The notes under the pieces were generated by a model, which saw only the letters and a list, made by a program, of their open reading frames with translations, had not been told where the DNA came from and did no database searches. A DNA stretch of 6,777 nt. It comes from JBCCMB01 sp039026555. GTDB taxonomy: Bacteria > Pseudomonadota > Alphaproteobacteria > Caulobacterales > Hyphomonadaceae. The position numbers and the translations under genes were made by a program. How positions within the stretch are numbered: position 1 is the first letter of the stretch; every line of letters begins with the position of its first letter. The stretch spans positions 1-6,777 of the forward strand of contig JBCCMB010000147.1 of assembly GCA_039026555.1 (NCBI GenBank). Direction: 5' to 3'. This document shows positions 1 to 6,588 of this stretch, in pieces.

Positions 1-61
1 ATCCAAAATCTCCGCGCTTAGCGCGCTTCCATCGGCCGGCCGAGTATGCTGACCTGCGCCG

Positions 62-1705
<1,644 letters not shown>

Positions 1706-1728
1706 CAAACTATACACGCTTCGCCAGA

Positions 1729-1757
1729 TTGATTTCTTGCTGTCCTAGGTCCATGAT
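1729..1757 (+). promoter_or_regulatory. Candidate sigma-70-type promoter for luxR
   Basis: TTGATT (1729-1734) and CATGAT (1752-1757) are separated by 17 bp, each matching four of six consensus positions, and lie 30 bp before the luxR start codon. No terminator is visible after the transporter gene, so read-through is also possible. This is a pattern match only. Confidence 0.3.
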
Positions 1758-1787
1758 TTTCATTCGAGATTTGAAAGGTCGTCATAC

Positions 1788-2495
1788 ATGCTCGAAGCAA
1801 AAGCGCTCAACTTAGTCGCCGACATGGAAGGCTGCGACACTGACGAAGGCGTCGCGGCAAAGCTGCTTGATGCATTCGAGACGCTCGGCTTCAGCTCGGT
1901 CGCAGCGGTCAAACTGCCCGGCCCGCATGAGCAGCTTAGCGAGACCTTTCTGATCAATACCCGCGACGATCGTTTCATGGACGGCTATTATGAGAATGAT
2001 TTCGAGCGGATTGACCCGGTTTTCGAACAGTTTTCGCCCGACGCGCAGGCCTACACATGGTCGCAAGCTTATGGCGTCTCAACCATAGAGGACCGCCAGA
2101 ACTTGCTCGATTTTGCGGGTGAATACGGCATGTTTGAAGGCATCGTCGTGCCCGTCGCGCAATTGGGTCAGCACGGACTCATTAGCGCCGCCACCGACCG
2201 AAATGAGATCCCAAGGGACGTCTATTCCGCCGCTTATTTGGTTGGCTTGTGTGGGTGTTCCAAACTGTTCGCCCGCACGGTCAAAATACACGACCGCCCA
2301 GCCTTACATCCGCGCGAATATGAATGCTTGCAATGGATCGCCTTTGGCAAAACAGACGCCCAAATCGCCGAGATTATGGGTTTGTCTCCGAACACAGTTC
2401 GCATGTATGTGGAACGCGCCAAAGAGAAGTTGAACGCGCCGAACCGCACCTCCGCAGCGGTGACAGCGTTGCGATCCGGCTTGCTGCACTTGTAA
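1788..2495 (+). CDS. LuxR-family AHL-responsive transcriptional regulator
   Basis: This 235-residue regulator has an N-terminal autoinducer-binding domain (about 15-160) and a C-terminal LuxR/GerE helix-turn-helix (about 170-233). In the ligand domain, Y67, D76, P77 and W91 correspond to TraR Y61, D70, P71 and W85. The position equivalent to TraR W57, which contacts the lactone carbonyl, is Phe63 instead of Trp. The HTH has the expected pattern: HPREYECLQWIAFGKT, then IAEIMGLSPNTVRMYVERAKEKL. The ATG at 1788 is preceded by AAAGG (1774-1778) about 9 nt upstream. It lies directly upstream of an AHL synthase on the same strand, so it is the likely cognate receptor and would bind an AHL and regulate luxI and probably phyH. 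Whether it activates or represses cannot be read from the sequence, and I did not find a convincing lux box. Confidence 0.93.
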   Translation: MLEAKALNLVADMEGCDTDEGVAAKLLDAFETLGFSSVAAVKLPGPHEQLSETFLINTRDDRFMDGYYENDFERIDPVFEQFSPDAQAYTWSQAYGVSTIEDRQNLLDFAGEYGMFEGIVVPVAQLGQHGLISAATDRNEIPRDVYSAAYLVGLCGCSKLFARTVKIHDRPALHPREYECLQWIAFGKTDAQIAEIMGLSPNTVRMYVERAKEKLNAPNRTSAAVTALRSGLLHL

Positions 2496-2526
2496 ACGTC
2501 GACCGGCGCTCATCAGTCCTCCCGAG

Positions 2527-2556
2527 GCGGCGATGTGAGACTATTGCTCTCGCCGC
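2527..2556 (+). terminator. Hairpin after luxR, possible weak terminator
   Basis: GCGGCGA (2527-2533) pairs with TCGCCGC (2550-2556), and an alternative inner pairing GAGA/TCTC is possible. The hairpin starts 32 nt after the luxR stop. Only a weak T run (GATTTT, 2566-2570) follows, so intrinsic termination is uncertain. Confidence 0.35.
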
Positions 2557-2584
2557 TAGGTGGTGATTTTGGGCCCTGATGACG

Positions 2585-2672
2585 GTCAACCGTAGTTTTT
2601 TACACTTCCGCTACCTCACGCAGAATGGCTGTCTGCATGCACCCCTGGGTTGGGGGCGCACAGACGTTCACA
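2585..2672 (+). repeat. Tandem repeat unit A with stem-loop core, upstream of luxI
   Basis: This is the first of two diverged direct repeats offset by exactly 166 bp. It begins GTCAAC then CGTAGTTTTTTAC (2591-2603) and includes the 18-nt core GCACCCCTGGGTTGGGGG (2639-2656). Over 2591-2656 it matches unit B at about 48 of 66 positions without gaps. The core folds as CCCC (2642-2645) with GGGG (2652-2655) around the loop TGGGTT. Below that are TGC/GCA (2638-2640 with 2658-2660) and GTCTG/CAGAC (2631-2635 with 2661-2665). The unit end is approximate. It may be a cis-acting leader element or a small-RNA gene. Confidence 0.7.
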
Positions 2673-2696
2673 AACTCGGACGTCGCAACAGGTGCG

Positions 2697-2722
2697 GCGG
2701 CGGCGCTTTTAGGCGTCGCCGC
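2697..2722 (+). other. Strong GC hairpin between the two repeat units
   Basis: A ten-pair stem (2697-2706 with 2713-2722; nine Watson-Crick pairs and one G-U as RNA) closes the loop TTTTAG. No T tract follows, so it is not a standard intrinsic terminator. It lies midway between the two copies of the 18-nt core and may separate two RNA modules. Confidence 0.5.
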
Positions 2723-2750
2723 AGACGGCTGTTCATGTAGGTATGCCTGC

Positions 2751-2838
2751 GTCAAGCGTAGTTTTCTACGCTACCGACGCCCCCCGTCGCGTGGCCTTCT
2801 AGTCGCACCCCTGGGTTGGGGGACGTGGACGTCTTTCA
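2751..2838 (+). repeat. Tandem repeat unit B with stem-loop core, luxI leader
   Basis: This is the second copy of the 166-bp-offset repeat. It begins GTCAAG then CGTAGTTTTCTAC (2757-2769) and carries the identical 18-nt core at 2805-2822. It also forms a perfect 7-bp hairpin, AGCGTAG/CTACGCT with a TTTT loop (2755-2772), and a 5-bp hairpin CGACG/CGTCG (2775-2789). The core folds as CCCC/GGGG (2808-2811 with 2818-2821) on a lower stem GTC/GAC (2802-2804 with 2822-2824). It ends just before the luxI Shine-Dalgarno sequence, so if transcribed with luxI it lies in the 5' untranslated region where it could affect ribosome access. Confidence 0.7.
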
Positions 2839-2840
2839 CG

Positions 2841-2844
2841 GGAG
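2841..2844 (+). promoter_or_regulatory. luxI ribosome-binding site
   Basis: GGAG lies 9 nt before the ATG at 2854 and about 17 nt after the lower stem of repeat unit B. It fixes the luxI start and places the stem-loop directly next to the translation initiation region. Confidence 0.7.
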
Positions 2845-2853
2845 AATCAAACA

Positions 2854-3531
2854 ATGGTGCATTGTTTCCAAGGCGTCGAAGGTCTTAAGGCCGCAGGTAT
2901 CGCCGACGATATGTGGCGTTTGCGATACCGTACCTTTATCGAAGAGCAGAAATGGCCGCTGCCGAGCAGCAAACAGCGAGAATGGGATTGTTATGACGAT
3001 GAAGACGCCGTCTATCTCGTCAGCTTCGACAATGACGGCGCCATAAGCGCCAGCGCGCGATTAATCCCGACCACTGGCGACTTCCTGATGCGAGATATAT
3101 TCGCGCACTTGGTGAGCGACATCTCGGCTCTGCCGACCGGCCCGTCTGTGGTTGAATTCACACGCTATTTCGTACGATCTGATTTGGTCAAATCGCGTCG
3201 CCTTATTCAGCTGACGGGCGAAATCTTCTGTAGCGTATTCGAGCATTGTTTGGACGCGGGCGTTGATACGTTTTTGGCGATTGTCGATATCCGGGTTTTG
3301 CCGCAGCTCTATGAACTGGGATGGACAATCAAACCGCTTGGCCTGCCCGGTGCTTTTGGCGGCGGTGTGAGCGAAAACGGCGGCGGCCGCGCCATCGCCA
3401 TTCAAGTCGACATCACAACGTCCGCATTACATTCGACCGCCGCGTGTCGACAGGTCGCGCTGCCCGTATTAAGCGCGCATGACGATTTCATTCGAACACC
3501 ACAGATAGATCCGACCATGTCCGTCAATTAG
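2854..3531 (+). CDS. LuxI-family acyl-homoserine-lactone synthase
   Basis: This 225-residue enzyme is expected to make an N-acyl-homoserine lactone from S-adenosylmethionine and an acyl donor (acyl-ACP or acyl-CoA). All the invariant LuxI-family residues are present by position: R24, F28, W34 (RLRYRTFIEEQKWPL), D45 and D48, R69, F83, and E101 with R104 (VVEFTRYFV). A142 in the strand FLAIVD appears to sit where EsaI has T140. A Thr there favours 3-oxo-acyl donors, so an unsubstituted or 3-hydroxy chain is a possible but weak inference. The C-terminal 30 or so residues look like a variable tail. The ATG at 2854 has a good Shine-Dalgarno sequence. It follows luxR after an unusually structured 358-bp leader and precedes a PhyH-family dioxygenase gene on the same strand. 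Confidence 0.95.
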   Translation: MVHCFQGVEGLKAAGIADDMWRLRYRTFIEEQKWPLPSSKQREWDCYDDEDAVYLVSFDNDGAISASARLIPTTGDFLMRDIFAHLVSDISALPTGPSVVEFTRYFVRSDLVKSRRLIQLTGEIFCSVFEHCLDAGVDTFLAIVDIRVLPQLYELGWTIKPLGLPGAFGGGVSENGGGRAIAIQVDITTSALHSTAACRQVALPVLSAHDDFIRTPQIDPTMSVN

Positions 3532-3570
3532 ACGGGCGACCGCACCGCCTAAATCGGGACTGAGGACGAA

Positions 3571-3590
3571 CCGGCGCGCTTAAGCGCCGG
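3571..3590 (+). terminator. GC-rich hairpin after luxI
   Basis: CCGGCGC (3571-3577) pairs with GCGCCGG (3584-3590) around GCTTAA, 40 nt after the luxI stop. There is no T tract, so termination would be partial or Rho-dependent. A second smaller hairpin, CGGCG/CGCCG around TGAAC, follows at about 3632-3646. Confidence 0.4.
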
Positions 3591-3659
3591 CCCAGTAGAC
3601 GTGCGCCCAATTTGGACCGCGAGCCGAGCATGCGGCGTGAACCGCCGTCGTTCAAAGCT

Positions 3660-3729
3660 CTACCCGGTCCGCGCATGCCGCCCCGCGCCTGCCCCGACCC
3701 CGGATGCGACCGCCCCAAGACCGCACCCT
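3660..3729 (+). promoter_or_regulatory. C-rich, G-poor stretch before phyH, possible Rho loading region
   Basis: In 3661-3720 I count about 31 C and 16 G among 60 bases on the + strand. C-over-G bias after a hairpin and before the next gene is typical of Rho utilisation sites. This is inference from composition only and could simply be a biased spacer. Confidence 0.25.
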
Positions 3730-3752
3730 AAGCAAGCAAAAGGAGCAAAACT

Positions 3753-4724
3753 ATGAGTCAGCATGTCATTCGAAGCATCACGCCCGATGAAGCCGCCATT
3801 TATCGCCGCGACGGCGTGGTTCAATTGCGCGGCGTTTTAAGCCTGCGAGCCGTGAACCAATTGCGCGGCGCCATTGACGCAGCGTTGCATACCTCCGTCG
3901 ACAGCGCCTCAGCCTATGATCTGACGCGCTTGGTCAAAGCCATCGACGATGATGATTTGGACAGCCTCAATGATTTGTGCGACGGCCAATACGACATCAA
4001 GGTTATCGCAGAATTGGTGAAGGCGTCCGGCGCGCAGACGCTGCGAGACGACGACGCCGACAGCACGGGCGCCTATCATCTCGATAGCGGCGTCGCCGCG
4101 CGACTTCGCGCCTTCAAAGATTTCTGCTTGAACACCTCGTTGGGCGAACTTGCGGGCGGAATTATGAGCTGCGATCAGATCCGCTTTTATGATGATCAGA
4201 TTTTTGTGAAAGAGCCCGGGTGTTTGGAACGGACCGCCTATCACCAGGATTCCACCTATTTTCATCTAGAAGGCGACCAAACTTGCGTCATGTGGATCCC
4301 TGTCGACCCGGCGAATGAAGTCACTGGCGCGATCCGCTATCTACGCGGATCCCATAAATGGGGCGTCGATTACAAGCCGAACGTGTTTGTCGCCGCAACG
4401 CCCTTCCCTAACGCCGAGGGAGAGGAACTACCCGATCAAGATACCTTGGATAATGATCCGCGCGTGGTGCAGTTCGAGTGCGAACCGGGCGACGTGATCA
4501 TTCACCACTACAAAACAGTGCACGGCGCGGGCGGCAATCATCACCAATACCAAGTGCGCCGGGCCGCCTCATTACGCTATTGCGGCGAGGACATGCGTTA
4601 TCTGCATCGGCCGTATGCGCCGCCTCAGGCGCATCACACGCACAATCTGGAGGATGGAGACCCGATCGAAACCGATTGCTTCCCATTGATCTGGTCGCGT
4701 CCAGATCAAGCCGAGGCCGCTTAA
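3753..4724 (+). CDS. Phytanoyl-CoA dioxygenase (PhyH) family Fe(II)/2-oxoglutarate oxygenase
   Basis: This 323-residue cytosolic protein belongs to the PhyH branch of non-haem iron oxygenases, which hydroxylate a substrate while decarboxylating 2-oxoglutarate. The iron triad is visible: H164 and D166 in YHQDSTYF, and the distal H257 in KTVHGAGGN. R269 or R270 (QVRRAASLRY) is placed to bind the 2-oxoglutarate carboxylate. Other family features are the MWIPVD strand (180-185), GAIRYLRGSHKWG (192-204), PGDVIIHH (245-252) and the C-terminal FPLIW. The ectoine-hydroxylase signature is absent, so it is not an obvious EctD. AGGAG (3741-3745) supports the ATG at 3753. The gene follows luxI on the same strand after 221 bp. 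As I recall, luxR-luxI-phyH linkage recurs in Sphingomonadales, suggesting a quorum-controlled or signal-modifying oxygenase. The substrate is unknown. Confidence 0.9.
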   Translation: MSQHVIRSITPDEAAIYRRDGVVQLRGVLSLRAVNQLRGAIDAALHTSVDSASAYDLTRLVKAIDDDDLDSLNDLCDGQYDIKVIAELVKASGAQTLRDDDADSTGAYHLDSGVAARLRAFKDFCLNTSLGELAGGIMSCDQIRFYDDQIFVKEPGCLERTAYHQDSTYFHLEGDQTCVMWIPVDPANEVTGAIRYLRGSHKWGVDYKPNVFVAATPFPNAEGEELPDQDTLDNDPRVVQFECEPGDVIIHHYKTVHGAGGNHHQYQVRRAASLRYCGEDMRYLHRPYAPPQAHHTHNLEDGDPIETDCFPLIWSRPDQAEAA

Positions 4725-4738
4725 AGGCCTATGATGCC

Positions 4739-4767
4739 CACACCGCCCAGCCCAGCTGGACGGTGTG
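4739..4767 (+). terminator. Hairpin after phyH, possible terminator
   Basis: CACACCG (4739-4745) and CGGTGTG (4761-4767) form a perfect 7-bp stem 14 nt after the phyH stop, enclosing a partly self-complementary CCAGCTGG loop. No T run follows; the third stem-loop core comes directly after. Confidence 0.45.
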
Positions 4768-4773
4768 AGGTCA

Positions 4774-4795
4774 TCCTGCCCCTGGGTTGGGGGGA
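4774..4795 (+). repeat. Third copy of the CCCC-TGGGTT-GGGG stem-loop
   Basis: CCCCTGGGTTGGGGG (4779-4793) repeats the core seen twice upstream of luxI, in the same orientation. The upper stem and loop are identical. The lower stem is TCC/GGA (4774-4776 with 4793-4795) with a 5' TG bulge, so its sequence differs while the pairing is kept. The CGTAG-TTTT part of units A and B is not present here. It sits 50 nt after phyH in a region with no intact gene. Confidence 0.65.
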
Positions 4796-5083
4796 CGGGA
4801 CAGAACAACATAAATAGCTTAACGCGAGACGCGGTTTGAAACCATGGCTAAGTGCATTTGGGCCGCTTACATATAGGACACAAAGCGACCTATCACACGG
4901 CGATAACTTCAGACATAGGCGCACTCAACACATCGCGGCCCGCCTAACCTAACTGGCCCAACCTATTTGGGAGAACCAGCAATTGGTTGTTAGCAGCCTT
5001 CACGCCGATTTCACCCTATAAGGCGGCGCGAAGGTGGCGGACAAGAAAGTTCTTGGAGCGGGCGGTTTGTATCCAAGCGAGGC
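4796..5083. other. Gene-free, apparently decayed spacer
   Basis: I see no convincing gene here. Short open frames such as a 10-codon one at 4843 lack support. The segment around 4949-4980 (containing GGCCCAACC and TTGGGAGAACC) vaguely resembles the terminal repeat of an IS3-type element, which would fit the transposase remnant next to it, but I could not confirm a matching opposite end or target-site duplication. Confidence 0.35.
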
Positions 5084-5295
5084 CTACGGGCCTTCCTCGC
5101 GCCAGATCCTCTCTACCTTCTTGTGATCGACCCGCCAGCCTTCAATCTGAAGCAGCTTGGCGATCTTGCAATAGCCGTATCGGCATACTGTTTGGCCAGA
5201 CGGATCAGCGCCAACCGCAGGCTTTCCTCATCCCGATGGCGCGCCATAAATCGCAACAGCTTCCTCACGAAGATCGCTTTCGCTCTCATCTGCAT
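5084..5295 (-). pseudogene. Frameshifted fragment of an IS3-family transposase (OrfB)
   Basis: The minus strand encodes an N-terminal part of an IS3-family OrfB-like transposase in two frames. The upstream frame reads ARHRDEESLRLALIRLAKQY. Near 5177-5190 the frame changes, and the downstream frame continues RYGYCKIAKLLQIEGW, then RVDHKKVERIWREEG, ending at a stop at 5084-5086. These are characteristic of the HTH-21 region just before the DDE integrase core in the IS407-like group. A single lost G in a Tyr-Gly-Arg-Tyr segment explains the shift. The DDE catalytic domain and OrfA are absent, so the fragment cannot be active. The exact 5' boundary of homology is uncertain. It is a scar of an old insertion. 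Confidence 0.85.
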
Positions 5296-5303
5296 CTTGC
5301 GCG

Positions 5304-5381
5304 CTAGCGGCGCGATGCTGCGGGTGTTGTGGCGACAAGCATGGCGGCTTTGAGAGACGCGCGCTGCGCGACAAATGACAT
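5304..5381 (-). pseudogene. Orphan 5' end of a truncated gene, divergent from the haem module
   Basis: A 25-codon minus-strand frame starts at ATG 5381-5379 behind a strong AGGAG Shine-Dalgarno sequence and stops at 5304-5306, next to the transposase fragment. The peptide begins MSFVAQRASLKAAMLVATT, a basic then hydrophobic start resembling the beginning of a signal peptide, with no mature domain after it. I interpret it as the beginning of a secreted or outer-membrane protein gene whose body was lost when an IS element inserted and decayed. A real micropeptide is the alternative. It faces away from the DUF6607 gene across a Fur-like box, where such loci often have a TonB-dependent receptor. 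That identity is inference only. Confidence 0.45.
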
Positions 5382-5442
5382 AGTTTCTCCTGACTCGTGA
5401 ATGCGTAGAATTCTTGCTCTAATTTTCGCCATGATTATGCGT

Positions 5443-5471
5443 TTGCAAGTCATTTGCACCCTTGGTAGACT
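5443..5471 (+). promoter_or_regulatory. Promoter overlapping a Fur-box-like palindrome
   Basis: TGCAAGTCATTTGCA (5444-5458) contains a perfect TGCAA-N5-TTGCA inverted repeat of the type bound by Fur in alphaproteobacteria. It overlaps a possible -35 TTGCAA (5443-5448), followed by a 17-bp spacer and a -10 TAGACT (5466-5471), each four of six to consensus. The start codon at 5509 lies about 38 bp downstream. Fur with iron bound would block RNA polymerase, giving iron-repressed expression of the downstream lipoprotein and haem oxygenase genes. Confidence 0.6.
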
Positions 5472-5508
5472 TGCTCCGAACTTGGTTCTCCGACTCGGGA
5501 AAGACGCA

Positions 5509-6561
5509 ATGTCCAAATTCGTATTGAGAAGCGCCGTCGCGTTTGCGGCGGCTTTAGCGCTTGGCGCCTGTGCGGCGACAACATCTGTGGGCAAAGCGGC
5601 GGATACTGCATCAGTGACGCAGGCGTTTGATAATGTCGCATTCGAGCAAGACCGGAAATCAATCTTGGCGATGACCGGAGATTACAAGGTCACGTTCGAC
5701 TTCACTGAGACCGTGCCCTTCCTTGAAGGATATGAATTGAAAGAGCCGAAACTCTCCGGCGCCCATGAATCCGTGCGCGTCGTGGAAGACACGGGCGATT
5801 ATATCAGCCTTCAGCATACGCTTGTCGTCGGGCCGGACAGCGGACCCATTGTCGTGAAGCACTGGCGGCAAGATTGGCGGTACGAACCCGCTCGCGTTCT
5901 TGTCTTCATCGGCGGCAATGCATGGGAGTGGCGTGACGTACCGGAGGCGGAACGCGCCGGCGCTTGGTCGCAAACCGTCTATCAAGTCGACGACACGCCG
6001 CGTTACGGCGCCGTGGCGCGCTGGACCTATGAGGACGGGCTGGCGGAATGGACGCCTCCACACGAATGGCGTCCGCTACCGCGTCGCGACATGACGACGC
6101 GGGATGATTATCACGCCGTCAACGCCGTTAATCGCCATGTGATCACGCCCTGGGGCTGGGTGCATGAGCAGGATAATTCAAAGCTCATTCTGACGGGCGC
6201 GCCGACCGCGCTTGTGCGCGAAATTGGGGTCAACACTTATCGGCGATTTGATGATTATCCGGTCGAAGCCGGTGAGGCTTATTGGGACGCGACGGGCGCC
6301 TATTGGGCGGCGATCCGCGCAGAATGGGCGCGCGTGGAAGCGGAAAACGAGCGCTTCGCGATAACGATCAAAGGCGAGACGACGGGCCTATACATGCCGC
6401 TTTTAGGTTTGGCCGACGCGATCCAGAAAGGCGAAAAAGAACTCGATGTCGCGCTCGACGAAGCGAAAGCTGTGATGGCTAGTTTTGTCACATCCGACAT
6501 TGGCGAGCTTGCCGACCGTTTGCGTCCAACGACAGAGTTCGCGAGCGTTGAAGACTTTTAG
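5509..6561 (+). CDS. DUF6607-family lipoprotein, probable haem-utilisation accessory protein
   Basis: This 350-residue protein starts MSKFVLRSAVAFAAALALGAC, a signal peptide with a lipobox (LGAC) whose Cys21 should be lipidated, so the mature protein is probably membrane-anchored on the periplasmic side. The rest matches DUF6607 as I know it: a Trp- and His-rich body with KHWRQDWRYEP (about 117-127), AWEWRDV (138-144), WTPPHEWRPLPRRD (191-204) and ITPWGWVHEQDNSKL (222-236). Its biochemical role is unknown to me, but family members often sit with haem uptake genes. An upstream in-frame ATG at 5401 is rejected because it would place the Fur-like box and promoter inside the gene and the lipoprotein signal at residue 37. 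No strong Shine-Dalgarno sequence precedes 5509 (GGGAAAG is weak). It is followed 27 bp later by a haem-monooxygenase-like gene, probably in the same operon. Confidence 0.82.
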   Translation: MSKFVLRSAVAFAAALALGACAATTSVGKAADTASVTQAFDNVAFEQDRKSILAMTGDYKVTFDFTETVPFLEGYELKEPKLSGAHESVRVVEDTGDYISLQHTLVVGPDSGPIVVKHWRQDWRYEPARVLVFIGGNAWEWRDVPEAERAGAWSQTVYQVDDTPRYGAVARWTYEDGLAEWTPPHEWRPLPRRDMTTRDDYHAVNAVNRHVITPWGWVHEQDNSKLILTGAPTALVREIGVNTYRRFDDYPVEAGEAYWDATGAYWAAIRAEWARVEAENERFAITIKGETTGLYMPLLGLADAIQKGEKELDVALDEAKAVMASFVTSDIGELADRLRPTTEFASVEDF

Positions 6562-6588
6562 TCCTCACCCCCAGGCTGGAGATAGTGC

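Noticed and set aside
2646..2656. G-quadruplex at the GGGTTGGGGG runs
   Set aside because: Each site has only two G runs, too few for an intramolecular quadruplex; the CCCC/GGGG hairpin is the simpler explanation.
2585..2853. Canonical lux box upstream of luxI
   Set aside because: No 18-20-bp palindrome like known lux boxes was convincing; the short GTAG-TTTT-CTAC palindromes could be regulator sites but do not match the consensus.
2625..2888. An 87-codon + strand frame across the luxI leader and start
   Set aside because: It overlaps the structured repeats and the luxI start, has no good ribosome-binding site, and its sequence is explained by GC-rich repeats and hairpins.
3061..3405. A 114-codon minus-strand frame within luxI
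   Set aside because: It is a shadow of the AHL synthase coding sequence, whose catalytic residues are all intact.
5401..5508. Upstream in-frame start giving a longer DUF6607 protein
   Set aside because: It would include the Fur-like box and promoter in the coding region and bury the lipoprotein signal peptide; the start at 5509 gives a typical lipobox.
6565..6581. Possible fourth copy of the stem-loop core before the haem oxygenase gene
   Set aside because: CACCCCCAGGCTGGAG resembles the core only loosely; it lacks the TGGGTT loop and GGGG arm.
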